A DNA stretch of 64,000 nt from Vibrio orientalis CIP 102891 = ATCC 33934 (GTDB lineage: Bacteria; Pseudomonadota; Gammaproteobacteria; Enterobacterales; Vibrionaceae): contig NZ_ACZV01000005.1 in the NCBI RefSeq assembly GCF_000176235.1, forward strand, positions 434,001-498,000, given 5' to 3'. Position numbers and translations under genes: made by a program. The notes under the pieces are model-generated. The model saw nothing but the letters and a program-made list of their open reading frames with translations. It did not search any database and was not told where the DNA came from. This document shows, piece by piece, positions 51,312 to 61,551 of the stretch. How positions within the stretch are numbered: position 1 is the stretch's first letter; each line of letters opens with the position of its first letter.

Positions 51312-52496
51312 ATGAAATCATTTATCATCAAGCTGTGGCGTACAATGACGCGCCCTGCAGTTCATATCAGCCTTGGTGTGCTGACTATGGGCGGCTTTAT
51401 TGCTGGTGTTATTTTCTGGGGTGGCTTTAACACAGCACTGGAAGCGACCAACACAGAAGAGTTTTGTATCAGCTGTCACACAATGCGTGACAACGTATAC
51501 GTTGAACTACAAGAAACCGTTCACTGGAAAAACCACTCTGGTGTACGTGCTACGTGTCCTGATTGTCACGTTCCTCATAACTGGACAGATAAAATTGCAC
51601 GTAAGATGCAGGCATCCAAAGAAGTATTCGCTCAAGTATTTGGTAACTACGATGAACCAGGAGTGTTTGAAGAGCGCCGTATCGAACTTGCTAAACACGA
51701 ATGGGACCGTTTCTCCGCGAACAAGTCTCTAGAGTGTAAAAACTGTCACAACTACGAATCTATGGATTTCGAGCAAATGTCTCCTACTGCTCGCATCCAA
51801 ATGAAGCAAGCGGCTGAGAAAGATCAAAGCTGTGTTGACTGTCACAAAGGTATCGCACACAAACTTCCAGCTGGCATGGACAGCATCGGCGGTATCGTTG
51901 GCGATCTTGAAGGTCTAGCTTCGAACACCAAATACGATGTTGGTCAAACGCTAGTGAGCGTGCGTCATCTACCTATTTACTTCGATGCTGAAGGTAAGAC
52001 TGAAGCGGGTCTACTTAACCCTGCGTCTTCAGTAACAGTGATTGCTGACAAAGGCGATTATGCTGAGATCGAAATTGACGGTTGGCGTAAAGCGAAAGGC
52101 TTTGGTCGTGTAATCCAAGAAGACTTTGGTAAGAACATTGCAGTTGCTTCTCTACTTAAAGAAGCGTCAACAGACAGTAATGTTGTTACAACTGGCGAGA
52201 AAAAAGTGGATGAGCTAACAGGTCTTCCATGGGAAAAAGTGGCGGCGAAAGTATGGATCAAGAAAGAATCTATGCTAAACGACATTACGCCTGTATGGGA
52301 AAAATCAGCTGAAGCATACAAAACTAACTGTTCAGTATGTCACACACAGCCTGACGAAGCGCACTTCGATGCGAATACATGGCCTGGTATGTTTGACGGT
52401 ATGCTTGCATTCGTTAACCTAGATACAGACAGCGAAGCACTGATCTTGAAGTACCTACAGAAGCACTCTTCAGATTATGCTGAAGGCCACCACTAA
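51312..52496 (+). CDS. torC: Pentaheme c-type cytochrome TorC
   Basis: TorC, a NapC/NirT-family quinol dehydrogenase, passes electrons from the menaquinol pool to TorA. The 394-residue protein has an N-terminal membrane anchor (residues ~15-40) and five CxxCH heme sites: CISCH, CPDCH, CKNCH, CVDCH in the N-terminal half and CSVCH near the C-terminus. Four hemes plus a fifth C-terminal domain is the TorC arrangement rather than tetraheme NapC. AAGAGAG precedes the ATG. It is followed by torA after 25 bases. Confidence 0.95.
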   Translation: MKSFIIKLWRTMTRPAVHISLGVLTMGGFIAGVIFWGGFNTALEATNTEEFCISCHTMRDNVYVELQETVHWKNHSGVRATCPDCHVPHNWTDKIARKMQASKEVFAQVFGNYDEPGVFEERRIELAKHEWDRFSANKSLECKNCHNYESMDFEQMSPTARIQMKQAAEKDQSCVDCHKGIAHKLPAGMDSIGGIVGDLEGLASNTKYDVGQTLVSVRHLPIYFDAEGKTEAGLLNPASSVTVIADKGDYAEIEIDGWRKAKGFGRVIQEDFGKNIAVASLLKEASTDSNVVTTGEKKVDELTGLPWEKVAAKVWIKKESMLNDITPVWEKSAEAYKTNCSVCHTQPDEAHFDANTWPGMFDGMLAFVNLDTDSEALILKYLQKHSSDYAEGHH

Positions 52497-52521
52497 TAAG
52501 CGTCGGATTGGAGTAAATTAA

Positions 52522-54984
52522 ATGGCTATTTCACGAAGAAGTTTTCTTAAAGGTGTTGCGACGACAAGTGCAGCATCAGTAATCGGTCCAAGCTTATTGG
52601 CATCAGCATCTGCAAGTGCAGCTGAGTCTACAGGTACTTGGAAGGTTTCAGGTTCACACTGGGGCGCGTTCCGCGCCCACATCTACGCGGGTAAAGTTCA
52701 AGAGATCAAAGCGCTTGAGCTAGATAAAAACCCAACAGAGATGTTGAACGGTATTAAAGGCATTATCTACAGTCCATCACGTGTTCGTTACCCTATGGTA
52801 CGTCTAGATTGGCTGAAAAAGCACAAGTACAGCGCAGATACACGCGGTGACAACCGTTTTATCCGTGTAACTTGGGATGAAGCACTTGACCTGTTCTACC
52901 GTGAACTAGAACGTGTTCAAAAAGATTACGGTCCATGGGCTCTACACGCTGGTCAAACAGGTTGGAACCAGACTGGTGCATTCAACAACTGTACAGCTCA
53001 CATGCAGCGTGCTGTTGGTATGCATGGTAACTTCATCACTAAAGTGGGTGACTACTCAACTGGTGCTGGTCAAACAATCCTGCCTTACGTTCTAGGTTCT
53101 ACCGAAGTATACGCGCAAGGTACTTCGTGGTCTGAAATCCTAGAAAACGCAGACAACATCGTTCTTTGGGCAAACGACCCAGTGAAGAACCTGCAAGTAG
53201 GTTGGAACTGTGAAACGCACGAATCTTTTGACTACCTTGCTCAACTAAAAGAGAAAGTAGCAAAAGGTGAGATCAACGTACTTTCTGTTGACCCAGTTAA
53301 GAACAAGACTCAGCGTTACCTAGAGAATGACCACCTGTACATCAACCCGCTAACAGACGTAGCATTTATGCTGGCTGTAGCGCACGTGCTGTACAACGAA
53401 GACCTATATGACAAGAAGTTCATCGACACTTACTGTCTTGGCTTCAATGAGTTCATCCAGTACGTTCAGGGTGAGACTAAAGATAAAGTTGTTAAGACAC
53501 CTGAATGGGCTGCTGAGATCTGTGGCGTTAAAGCTGACAAGATCCGCGAATTTGCTCGTATGCTTGTAAACGGCCGTACACAGATCCTGATGGGTTGGTG
53601 TATTCAGCGCCAAGAACACGGTGAGCAGCCATACTGGGCAGCCGCAGTTGTTGCAGCAATGGTTGGTCAAATCGGTCTACCTGGCGGTGGTATCTCTTAC
53701 GGTCACCACTACTCAAGTATCGGTGTTCCTTCAACTGGTTTTGCTGGCCCTGGTGGTTTCCCACGTAACCTAGATACAGGTATGAAGCCAAAATGGGATA
53801 ACAACGACTTTAACGGCTACAGCCGCACTATCCCTGTTGCGCGTTGGATCGACTGTCTACTAGAACCAGGTAAAGAGATCCGTTACAACGGCGGCAAAGT
53901 GAAACTGCCTGACTTCAAGATGATGGTTATCTCGGGCAACAACCCTTGGCACCACCACCAAGATCGTAACCGCATGAAGAAAGCATTCAAGAAGCTTCAG
54001 ACTGTTGTAACGGTTGAGTTTGCTTGGACTGCAACGTGTCGTTTCTCTGATATCGTTCTTCCTGCATGTACTCAGTGGGAACGTAACGACATCGATGTTT
54101 ACGGTTCATACTCAAGCAAAGGTTTGATCGCGATGCACCGCTTAGTGGATCCTCTGTTCCAATCTAAGCCTGACTTCCAGATCATGAGTGAACTGACTCA
54201 ACGTTTCGGCCGTCGTGATGAATACACACGTGGTATGAGCGAAATGGAGTGGATCGAAAGCCTATACAATGACTGTCGTGCTTCAAACAAAGGTAAGTTC
54301 GAGATGCCAGAATTCAACGAGTTCTGGGAGAAGAGCGTACTAGACTTCGGTCAAGGTAAGCCTTGGGTTCGTCACGCTGACTTCCGTCAAGATCCAGAAA
54401 TCAACCCACTGGGTACACCTTCTGGTTTCATCGAGATCACTTCTCGTAAGATCGGTCGTTACGGTTACGAACACTGTCAAGAACACCCTATGTGGTTCGA
54501 GAAGTCTGAACGTTCTCACGGTGGTCCTGGTTCTGACAAACACCCATACTGGCTGCAATCTTGTCACCCAGACAAGCGTCTGCACTCTCAGATGTGTGAA
54601 TCAGAAGAGTTCCGTGCAACTTACGCTGTTCAAGGTCGTGAGCCTGTATACATCAACCCAGTTGATGCGAAAGCGAAAGGCATTAAAGATGGTGACCTAG
54701 TACGCGTATTCAACGACCGTGGTCAGCTTCTAGCGGGCGCAGTTGTGACTGATAGCTACCCACGCGGTGTTATCCGTATTGAAGAAGGCGCATGGTACGG
54801 TCCCCTGAATGAAAAAGAAGGCGCTATCTGTACTTACGGCGATCCAAATACGCTGACTCAAGATATTGGTTCTTCTGAGCTAGCTCAGGCGACGTCTGCG
54901 AACACATGTATCGTAGATTTCGAGAAGTTCACTGGGAAAGTACCACCAGTCACTTCATTCGGTGGTCCAATCGAAGTCGCGTAA
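52522..54984 (+). CDS. torA: Trimethylamine-N-oxide reductase TorA
   Basis: TorA is the periplasmic molybdenum enzyme that reduces TMAO to trimethylamine. The 820 residues start with a twin-arginine signal, SRRSFLKGV (Arg5-Arg6), ending at ASASAAEST. The bis-MGD fold includes [17 protein letters not shown] with the molybdenum-ligand Ser, and the C-terminal molydopterin-dinucleotide domain from ~residue 680. No iron-sulfur Cys motif is at the N-terminus, as expected for the DMSO/TMAO reductase class. Its chaperone gene torD lies 33 kb away. Confidence 0.97.
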   Translation: MAISRRSFLKGVATTSAASVIGPSLLASASASAAESTGTWKVSGSHWGAFRAHIYAGKVQEIKALELDKNPTEMLNGIKGIIYSPSRVRYPMVRLDWLKKHKYSADTRGDNRFIRVTWDEALDLFYRELERVQKDYGPWALHAGQTGWNQTGAFNNCTAHMQRAVGMHGNFITKVGDYSTGAGQTILPYVLGSTEVYAQGTSWSEILENADNIVLWANDPVKNLQVGWNCETHESFDYLAQLKEKVAKGEINVLSVDPVKNKTQRYLENDHLYINPLTDVAFMLAVAHVLYNEDLYDKKFIDTYCLGFNEFIQYVQGETKDKVVKTPEWAAEICGVKADKIREFARMLVNGRTQILMGWCIQRQEHGEQPYWAAAVVAAMVGQIGLPGGGISYGHHYSSIGVPSTGFAGPGGFPRNLDTGMKPKWDNNDFNGYSRTIPVARWIDCLLEPGKEIRYNGGKVKLPDFKMMVISGNNPWHHHQDRNRMKKAFKKLQTVVTVEFAWTATCRFSDIVLPACTQWERNDIDVYGSYSSKGLIAMHRLVDPLFQSKPDFQIMSELTQRFGRRDEYTRGMSEMEWIESLYNDCRASNKGKFEMPEFNEFWEKSVLDFGQGKPWVRHADFRQDPEINPLGTPSGFIEITSRKIGRYGYEHCQEHPMWFEKSERSHGGPGSDKHPYWLQSCHPDKRLHSQMCESEEFRATYAVQGREPVYINPVDAKAKGIKDGDLVRVFNDRGQLLAGAVVTDSYPRGVIRIEEGAWYGPLNEKEGAICTYGDPNTLTQDIGSSELAQATSANTCIVDFEKFTGKVPPVTSFGGPIEVA

Positions 54985-55001
54985 TCCTACGCAGTTGAAT
55001 G

Positions 55002-55032
55002 AAAATACCAGCCAAAAGGCTGGTATTTTTTT
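55002..55032. terminator. Bidirectional terminator after torA
   Basis: AAAATACCAGCC / GGCTGGTATTTT with an AAAA loop has T runs on both strands, between converging genes. Confidence 0.9.
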
Positions 55033-55035
55033 ATC

Positions 55036-55779
55036 TTAAGGAAAAGCGATTCCATATTTCTTCCTTAGTGCTTCCATCTGAGCCTCTCCATGTTGTTTAA
55101 AGTAGCGGTTTAATGCATTGACGATCTCTTGTGCTTGAGGGTGAGTTCTTCTTACAGCGACATGCACCGGTGAAGAGTCTAAAAACTTACGGCTGAAATG
55201 GAGCTGCTCGGCCCCAACTCCCATCTCTTTTATTGTCCAGCGACCGACAATCTCATCGGTAACCAGTACATCTGCACGTGAAGAAAGCAGCAAGCGGATA
55301 CTATTTGGTAGATCGATAGAGATAACGCGGTACATATGTTGGTACTCAAGCAGTTCGGCTGCGTACGCATAGCCATTAATCATAGCGACACGCTTTTCTC
55401 TAAAGTCTTCAATAGAGTGATATTCAAAGTTAAGTTCGATGGGGGAGACAACTGCCATTTGGTTATACATATATGGCTCAGTAAATAGGTAGTCTTGTTC
55501 CCTTTTCGGTGTCTTCCATATCGCAACAATGATGTCGTTCTTCCCCCTTAGGGTTTCTTTAAGAATCCTAGCCCAAGGTTTTTCTACGAACTTAACTTGG
55601 TATCCAGCCCGAGTCAGTCCTTCTATCACAAGGTCATGTGCAATGCCGCGTCCTTGCGGTGCCTCCATGATAAATGGAGGCCAAGCCGTCTGCGCGACAC
55701 GCAGGACTGAAGCGTAACTAGGGATAGATAAAGCATAAAAAAACAGTATGCCAAAGAGGATATAGCTGCGGATAGACAC
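55036..55779 (-). CDS. Periplasmic solute-binding protein (SBP family 3-like)
   Basis: The 247-residue product has a signal peptide (SYILFGILFFYALSIPSYAS) and the type 3 extracellular solute-binding fold: LRVAQTAWPPFIMEAP, GIAHDLVIEGLTRAGYQVKF, RILKETLRGKNDIIVAIWKTP and VAVRRTHPQAQEIVNALNRY. No ABC permease or ATPase is adjacent, so it may be an orphan sensor-type binding protein. The start is GTG with AAGGAAGG six bases upstream; a 19-residue longer frame is unlikely. Confidence 0.78.
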   Translation of the reverse strand: MSIRSYILFGILFFYALSIPSYASVLRVAQTAWPPFIMEAPQGRGIAHDLVIEGLTRAGYQVKFVEKPWARILKETLRGKNDIIVAIWKTPKREQDYLFTEPYMYNQMAVVSPIELNFEYHSIEDFREKRVAMINGYAYAAELLEYQHMYRVISIDLPNSIRLLLSSRADVLVTDEIVGRWTIKEMGVGAEQLHFSRKFLDSSPVHVAVRRTHPQAQEIVNALNRYFKQHGEAQMEALRKKYGIAFP

Positions 55780-56152
55780 CTTACCTTCCTTTATAAAGAC
55801 GCTATTAGAAAGTGTAGCCGAACGTAAAAAAGACAAGAGTTTTTAGTTAAGTCTCATTTATCGAGAAAATGAATGAACTTTTTTTGTTATCTGTAAACAC
55901 TGTGTGAGTTTAGGTGTTTTTATGAATTTAACGAAAACGGTGTGATTTCATTCACTTTATTTGAGTGTTTTTGCTTGTTTATTGTCCGTATTTGCGTGGT
56001 TTTTAGAAATTTGCACCTCTTCCTCCGTTTGTTTATTAGGTATTTTTTGATCGTTTTATTTGTCAATCATTGGTTGTGGGAATAATTTCAGCAACCAGGG
56101 CAAGCCGGTGGAACTGGCGCTCATAAATAAAAATTTATAGGAACAAATAAAA
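55780..56152. promoter_or_regulatory. Porin upstream region
   Basis: These 373 very AT-rich bases precede the porin gene and diverge toward the solute-binding gene. T-rich tracts are frequent. A GC-rich block around 56090-56122, ending ~30 bases before the ATG, could base-pair and may be a leader structure. No clear operator was identified. Confidence 0.35.
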
Positions 56153-57145
56153 ATGAAAAAGACAGTATTAGCAGTAGCTCTTTCACTTGTTGCTGGATCT
56201 GCAATCGCAGCAGACGTAAACCAAGACGTTTCAGAACGTGCTCGTGAATCAATCATTGACCTGATCCTTTCTGGTGAAGAGTTCTCTGTTGGTGGTCAAA
56301 TTGCAGCCGGTGGTTACTACCAAGAAGGCCGTGAAAACGCGAAAGGCGAAAAAGAAGAATTCTTCAATGATGGCGTAACGGGTTTCGACCTATTCATCAA
56401 CTACCAGAAGGGTAACGTACTTGGTCAGTTCGCAGGTGAATTCGACCTAGCAGACAACTACTCTTCTATGGACGCTTCATTCACAGTTATCGATACTTGG
56501 GTTGGTTACAAAACAGGTTTCGGTGTCGCTTCTATCGGTTACGCAGCGGACTCTGCTCTAGACGCAGTAGACGGCGCAGCTGACCTGACAGTTGAATTCG
56601 GTGCTTCTGCATCAGACGCTTCAGACGTTAACCAAGTGGTTAAGTTTGAAGGTATCAAAGAAGGCTTCAAATACGGCGTATCTTACTACGGTGACCGTGA
56701 AGCAAACTCTAACGGCCAAAAAGGCTTCAACGGCTACGTTGGCTTCCAAAACGACAACTTCCAAGTTAACGCTGGTTACGAGAACAACGACGAAGACAAC
56801 AACGAAGACGGCATTGAGCAAATCATGCTAGTAAACGGTGTGGCTTACTTCGGTGACTTCGCTGTAGGTGCAAACGTTGCTCAGCACGAAAACTTCGCAG
56901 GTCAAGATTCAATGCTTGTAAGCACATCTGTTGGTTACACAATGGATAAACTATACCTAGCGGCTGGTTACGCGAACCAAGAAGCATACGTTTCTTCTGA
57001 AGCAGATACAGAGTGGGTTAACTTCGGTGCAACTTACCAGTTCACTAAGAAGACATCTGCACTTGTAGACTTCAAAGTTGATCTAACTGACGACAACGGC
57101 AGCGATGATCTAGCAGCATTCTTCAAGCTAGCTTACGACTTCTAA
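56153..57145 (+). CDS. Putative outer-membrane porin
   Basis: The 330-residue protein has a typical signal peptide (KKTVLAVALSLVAGSAIAAD) and alternating beta-strand sequence rich in Gly, Tyr and Asp. It ends in an aromatic residue (KLAYDF), the usual outer-membrane insertion signal. It resembles general trimeric porins of Vibrio but is not the classical OmpU that I recall. Codon usage is strongly biased toward abundant tRNAs (for example GGT, CGT, AAC), which suggests high expression. Two terminators follow. Confidence 0.8.
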   Translation: MKKTVLAVALSLVAGSAIAADVNQDVSERARESIIDLILSGEEFSVGGQIAAGGYYQEGRENAKGEKEEFFNDGVTGFDLFINYQKGNVLGQFAGEFDLADNYSSMDASFTVIDTWVGYKTGFGVASIGYAADSALDAVDGAADLTVEFGASASDASDVNQVVKFEGIKEGFKYGVSYYGDREANSNGQKGFNGYVGFQNDNFQVNAGYENNDEDNNEDGIEQIMLVNGVAYFGDFAVGANVAQHENFAGQDSMLVSTSVGYTMDKLYLAAGYANQEAYVSSEADTEWVNFGATYQFTKKTSALVDFKVDLTDDNGSDDLAAFFKLAYDF

Positions 57146-57165
57146 TCGCCTTAAGGCTCTGTAAA

Positions 57166-57196
57166 AGACGGCCTGCATTGCAGGCCGTCTAATTTT
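57166..57196 (+). terminator. Rho-independent terminator after the porin gene
   Basis: AGACGGCCTG / CAGGCCGTCT with a 5-nt loop is followed by AATTTT. Confidence 0.85.
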
Positions 57197-57235
57197 AAAG
57201 CAGGATGCTTTGCGCAATAATCCACTGCCTTTTTT

Positions 57236-57267
57236 GCCCTCCGGAGATGGAGGGCTTTTTCGTTTTT
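57236..57267 (+). terminator. Second terminator downstream of the porin gene
   Basis: GCCCTCC / GGAGGGC is followed by TTTTTCGTTTTT on the plus strand, backing up the first terminator. Confidence 0.82.
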
Positions 57268-58156
57268 AACCGGCGAGTTTTGCCGGGCACCATCGCTCGA
57301 TAGTCTGTCTGGAAGTCATCGAAATCTTACTGGCTAACTGGCGGTTAGAAAAAACGGTGCGCTCCATTTTCTCATCTATTCGTTGATCATTGCTTAAATG
57401 ACAAAAAGACATGATCGAATGAATGGCGTACTTAGGGTTACTTAGAAACTGCTCATACTGAATGGTCAGCATGTTGGCATTGACTCGCGCCTGTTCTTCT
57501 TTTGTTGTCGTTAAGATCTTATTCAGTTGGAATGCCGTTCCTGCTACAGGGTTTTTCGCAATCGCGTTATAGGTGTTGATCTCTTTAGTAGAATAAGCAC
57601 CGCGCCACCATAATTGTTGTGTTCCTTGTTCTTGCCAGAATTTAGTATTCAAAAGCGAAGTTACAGTGGCGGTCGGTTCTCGGACAATATTAATGAAGTA
57701 GGCATCTGGGAAGATACTGTGAAGATACTCTAGACGGGCTGGGCCTGTGAGTTTCAAGGCAAGGCGTTGTTTACCTTGTAGCGTCAGCATCTCATCGAAA
57801 GTTCTACGTATTGTTTGCTTTTCTACTTCAGATGCACGCTTGTACAACAAAAAATCTCGGCTAAAGTCGATATCGCTGCGTGTCATTTTCTGCCATAAAC
57901 TCCATGATTCGGCAGGTCTTGGCACAATGTTATTTAACAAAGCGGTTCTTTGGTATTGGGCTTTCTCTCCTCGAATTGACCAAAAATCATTATTACTCAA
58001 TCGTGACAGCGCAGAAAACCAAGGCAGGTTTGGGTACCACTCTGTGTAATTAGTTGGGCCACCAAGAAGGGGATGCGCGAACAATATCTCGGAAACGATG
58101 GTTGAGCCTGAACGCCCAGGACTAATTACAATAATTGGTCTTTCTAAACGTTTCAT
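57266..58156 (-). CDS. Sulfotransferase-family protein
   Basis: The 296-residue protein has the PAPS-binding 5' loop motif ISPGRSGSTIVSEILFAHP at residues ~11-29 and the 3' phosphate region FINIVREPTATVTSLLN. These mark the sulfotransferase fold. The acceptor is unknown. It has no signal peptide. It is divergent from the small ORF and alpha-galactosidase genes, and sulfotransferases of this kind often modify glycans. A link with the GH36 gene is only inferred from position. Confidence 0.8.
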   Translation of the reverse strand: MKRLERPIIVISPGRSGSTIVSEILFAHPLLGGPTNYTEWYPNLPWFSALSRLSNNDFWSIRGEKAQYQRTALLNNIVPRPAESWSLWQKMTRSDIDFSRDFLLYKRASEVEKQTIRRTFDEMLTLQGKQRLALKLTGPARLEYLHSIFPDAYFINIVREPTATVTSLLNTKFWQEQGTQQLWWRGAYSTKEINTYNAIAKNPVAGTAFQLNKILTTTKEEQARVNANMLTIQYEQFLSNPKYAIHSIMSFCHLSNDQRIDEKMERTVFSNRQLASKISMTSRQTIERWCPAKLAG

Positions 58157-58196
58157 AGTGATTCCTTCATTCGACTTTTACAGTAAAAAGCAATTG

Positions 58197-58385
58197 ATGT
58201 ACCAGCTTTTAAATCCCCAAGTTTCATTAACTTACTTGGCTCGTGTCGGCTATTCTCAATTTGCTTCTCAGATTGATTTGAAAAACGTGACCACGGTAAA
58301 AAAGTGCGTTATAGAGCAAATAGACAATAACTTTGCACAGTGCTTTAATTGGCAAATCATCAAGTCGTTGAGTGCCTTACAGTGA
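58197..58385 (+). CDS. Possible 62-residue leader-type small protein before the GH36 gene
   Basis: An open frame beginning MYQLLNPQVSLTYLARVGYS ends with a TGA that overlaps the GTG start of the next gene (GTGA). That overlap is typical of coupled translation. No good ribosome site precedes the ATG, and I recognise no family. A coding origin is plausible but unproven; it may instead be promoter DNA between the divergent sulfotransferase and alpha-galactosidase genes. Confidence 0.35.
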   Translation: MYQLLNPQVSLTYLARVGYSQFASQIDLKNVTTVKKCVIEQIDNNFAQCFNWQIIKSLSALQ

Positions 58386-60118
58386 GAAGTATCCAGTTAG
58401 AGAATGAACGCAGCCTGTTGATTACCAATAGTGACCTTGGCGTGAGCGTTTTTAAGAATGAGGCAACCTTTTCTTATCGAGGGTTATCGAATCCGTCCAT
58501 CGATGACGATTATCTACTTTTTCAAACTGAATTTGATTTTGAAAGACAAGCGACATTATTAGGCGATGGCTTCCAAATGCTGGCTCAGACAACAGGAACC
58601 TGTGAGTCGCCGATTGAGGTTGGTCGCTGTCCTGACAACAGTTCGAGTTATCGAATTTATCCTTCGCAAGCGTCTAAGCGATACTATAACTATCTAGTGA
58701 TAGAAGATTCACTTGGCTACGCGTTGTTCGGCTTTACCTCTTGCCACCGTTTTGCGGGCTACTTTACCGTGAGTGAAAGGGATGGGAAGTTACAGGTTAA
58801 CGCGTGTATTGATGGCGAAAATACTCACCCACAAGATTGGGCGACGAGCCAGCTTGAATCGGTGGTAGCATTGCGCGGCGAGTCTTTATCTGAACTCTAC
58901 ACTGAGTTTAGCGACTATATTCAAGCTCATCATTCAGCGCGTCGCGGTGTTAAACAGCCCGCACCATTAGGTTGGTGCTCTTGGTACGCTTATTATGCTG
59001 AGGTCACTGAGCGTAATATTGAAGAAAATGTTGAGTATATGGCAGCGAACTTAAAACAGTTTGATTACGCCTTGCTTGATGATGGTTACCAAGCCTTTAT
59101 GGGGGATTGGTTGACGCCTTCCGATAAGTTCCCATCGGGTATTAAGTCGGTAGTGACTGAAATTAAGTCTCGTGGCAAAAAGCCGGCGATCTGGATGGCA
59201 CCGTTTATTGCTCAGCCTGAATCTGAAATATTTAAGCACCACCCTGAATGGTTCGTGCGCCATGCTGATGGCAGTTTGCTTAAAGCAGAAGATATCACTT
59301 ATGCCGGTTGGCGTTGTACACCATGGTACATCTTAGATACCACCAATATTGATGTTCAAGAGCATCTCACGCATGTGGTTAAGACAATGCGAGAAGAGTG
59401 GGGTGTTGAGCTGTTCAAACTCGATGCCAATTACTGGGGCGCATTGAAAGGGGTTCGTAGCGTATCCGGCGTGACAGGAGTAGAAGCGTACCGAATTGGC
59501 ATGCAAGCGATCGCGAAAGGTGCAGGTGATGCATTGATACTCGGTTGTAATGCACCCATGTGGCCATCACTCGGGCTTGTCGATGCAATGCGCGTCTCTG
59601 ACGATGTTGAACGTTGTGGTAGCCGATTTGAACAAATTGCCAAAGAGACCTTTTACCGCAGCTGGCAACATCGCAAGCTTTGGCAAATAGACCCTGATTG
59701 TGCCACGTTTGTCTCTCTACCTAACCAAGCTACCGAACGTCATCATTATGAGTTTCACCGAGACGTATTACTCGCCTGCGGGGGAATGTTGTTATCTGGA
59801 GATCCACTGCCTGAGCTGACCTCTTTTGCGAAAAAGTCGCTCAACAAATTGGCGCTAAGGCACAAGAATAATCAAGAAGCTGCGCGTTTTAGCGCGCTGA
59901 ATCTTCATCATGCATTCCTACCGCTGACTGAGCGCAATGATCTCCATTGCTTGTTTAATTACCATCAACCTGCGCGTGAAGTGACGCTCACCGCGGACTA
60001 TCCCGTGAATTGGTATGATTACTGGAGCGGAGAAAAGCTGAACCCGGAGCCAACACAAGTGTATGAAGTGGCCTTAGAGTCCGGTTTATCCAGTCGTGCG
60101 ATAATTACCTCGCCATAG
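58382..60118 (+). CDS. Glycoside hydrolase family 36 alpha-galactosidase
   Basis: GH36 enzymes remove terminal alpha-galactose from oligosaccharides. The 578-residue protein has the barrel motif LGWCSWYAYYAEVTERNI, the strand FDYALLDDGYQ, the probable nucleophile Asp348 in LFKLDANYWGA and the probable acid/base Asp408 in MRVSDDVER. There is no signal peptide, so it acts in the cytoplasm. The start was placed at a GTG overlapping the upstream TGA; a TTG 33 bases earlier is possible. No transporter or regulator for a galactoside is nearby. Confidence 0.88.
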   Translation: MRSIQLENERSLLITNSDLGVSVFKNEATFSYRGLSNPSIDDDYLLFQTEFDFERQATLLGDGFQMLAQTTGTCESPIEVGRCPDNSSSYRIYPSQASKRYYNYLVIEDSLGYALFGFTSCHRFAGYFTVSERDGKLQVNACIDGENTHPQDWATSQLESVVALRGESLSELYTEFSDYIQAHHSARRGVKQPAPLGWCSWYAYYAEVTERNIEENVEYMAANLKQFDYALLDDGYQAFMGDWLTPSDKFPSGIKSVVTEIKSRGKKPAIWMAPFIAQPESEIFKHHPEWFVRHADGSLLKAEDITYAGWRCTPWYILDTTNIDVQEHLTHVVKTMREEWGVELFKLDANYWGALKGVRSVSGVTGVEAYRIGMQAIAKGAGDALILGCNAPMWPSLGLVDAMRVSDDVERCGSRFEQIAKETFYRSWQHRKLWQIDPDCATFVSLPNQATERHHYEFHRDVLLACGGMLLSGDPLPELTSFAKKSLNKLALRHKNNQEAARFSALNLHHAFLPLTERNDLHCLFNYHQPAREVTLTADYPVNWYDYWSGEKLNPEPTQVYEVALESGLSSRAIITSP

Positions 60119-60172
60119 CGAACAGCGTGGACTAAAATGGCGCTCTGAAACTAGTGATAAATATAGAACCTA

Positions 60173-60694
60173 ATGACAATTATACTTGGGATCGATCCGG
60201 GCTCTCGGATTACAGGCTATGGAGTGATTCGCCAGACAGGGCGTCATTTACAATACCTAGGCAGTGGTTGTATTCGAACCTCTGAAAAGGAGCTGCCGGG
60301 CCGCTTAAAGCAGATTTATGCGGGTGTGTCAGAGATCATCACCCAGTTTCAGCCAGATGTGTTTGCGATCGAGCAAGTCTTTATGGCGCGAAATGCCGAT
60401 TCTGCTTTGAAGCTCGGTCAGGCGAGAGGCAGCGCGATTGTTGCAGCGGTGAATGCCGATTTACCGGTTTCTGAGTACGCGGCAAGACTGATCAAGCAAG
60501 CCGTGACTGGAACGGGTGGGGCAGATAAAGAGCAAGTGCAGCATATGGTTCAGCAAATGCTTAAGTTGCCAGCTCGGCCACAAGCGGATGCCGCTGATGC
60601 TCTAGGCGTGGCGATTTGTCATGCTAATACCAATAAAACCTTGGTTGCTTTGGCGGGTAAGGCGACGGGCGCTCGCCGCGGGCGCTACCGTTAA
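60173..60694 (+). CDS. ruvC: Holliday junction resolvase RuvC
   Basis: RuvC cuts Holliday junctions. The 173 residues carry the catalytic acids in [14 protein letters not shown] (Asp8), [20 protein letters not shown] and the C-terminal [15 protein letters not shown]. It starts 54 bases after the alpha-galactosidase gene. Two bases separate it from a small Cys-rich gene, and ruvA-ruvB follow, so the four are probably one operon. Confidence 0.98.
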   Translation: MTIILGIDPGSRITGYGVIRQTGRHLQYLGSGCIRTSEKELPGRLKQIYAGVSEIITQFQPDVFAIEQVFMARNADSALKLGQARGSAIVAAVNADLPVSEYAARLIKQAVTGTGGADKEQVQHMVQQMLKLPARPQADAADALGVAICHANTNKTLVALAGKATGARRGRYR

Positions 60695-60696
60695 TC

Positions 60697-60849
60697 ATGT
60701 TTGAACCAATTTTAGAGCCTGAACCGATTCCAGAGCAGCGCCCGGAAGGCTGTTCAGATGAGCAACCTGATATTAGCACTAACTGTTTAGGTTGCCCTCG
60801 TGCTTGGGTATGTCCAGATCATTTGCAGGTCTGGCAAGATTCTCTCTAA
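60697..60849 (+). CDS. Small cysteine-rich protein within the ruv cluster
   Basis: A 50-residue open frame, too short for usual ORF cutoffs, begins two bases after the ruvC stop. It reads MFEPILEPEPIPEQRPEGCS and then carries CLGCPRAWVCPDH, giving four cysteines and a histidine that could bind zinc or an iron-sulfur cluster. An acidic, Pro-rich N-terminus precedes them. No function is known to me. Its tight spacing in the ruvC-ruvA interval supports expression. Confidence 0.7.
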   Translation: MFEPILEPEPIPEQRPEGCSDEQPDISTNCLGCPRAWVCPDHLQVWQDSL

Positions 60850-60921
60850 GCCAGTTTTTACTGGCTATCCATCCAGTTCTTTATTATCCTGTCGCAAATT
60901 CATTTCAAAAGAGTATCAACT

Positions 60922-61539
60922 GTGATTGGACGTCTACGCGGCATTCTAATTGAAAAACAACCACCAGAATTGCTTATTGAAGTTAATGGCATTGGCTATG
61001 AAGTTCAAATGCCGATGAGCTGCTTTTACGAACTGCCAAACCTAGGCGAAGAAGCCATTATCTATACTCATTTTGTGGTTCGTGAAGATGCGCAGCTATT
61101 ATATGGTTTCAATACAGTTAAAGAGCGCGCGCTGTTTAGAGAAGTGATCAAAGCAAATGGTGTGGGCCCTAAATTAGGTTTAGGTATTCTTTCTGGAATG
61201 ACGGCGAGCCAATTTGTCGCGAGCGTTGAACGTGAAGACATTTCAACTCTGGTCAAGCTACCGGGTGTTGGTAAGAAGACGGCAGAACGTCTCGTGGTTG
61301 AAATGAAGGATAGGCTGAAAGGATGGAGTGCGGGCGACCTGTTTACTCCGTTTACTGACGCAGCACCAGCAGACTCTGTGCCACAGGCGACACAAGAGAG
61401 TGCTGAAGAAGAGGCGGTCAGTGCGCTGCTTGCACTTGGTTATAAGCCTACACAAGCGTCTAAAGTCGTGTCACAAGTTAAGAAAGCGGATATGAGCAGC
61501 GAGCAGCTTATCCGTGAAGCATTAAAGTCGATGGTATAA
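60922..61539 (+). CDS. ruvA: Holliday junction branch migration protein RuvA
   Basis: RuvA binds four-way junctions as a tetramer and loads RuvB. The 205 residues start at GTG ([20 protein letters not shown]), then two helix-hairpin-helix motifs ([14 protein letters not shown] and [18 protein letters not shown]) and a C-terminal RuvB-binding domain. The spacing to ruvB is 12 bases. Confidence 0.98.
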   Translation: MIGRLRGILIEKQPPELLIEVNGIGYEVQMPMSCFYELPNLGEEAIIYTHFVVREDAQLLYGFNTVKERALFREVIKANGVGPKLGLGILSGMTASQFVASVEREDISTLVKLPGVGKKTAERLVVEMKDRLKGWSAGDLFTPFTDAAPADSVPQATQESAEEEAVSALLALGYKPTQASKVVSQVKKADMSSEQLIREALKSMV

Positions 61540-61551
61540 AAGGCATAAGTC

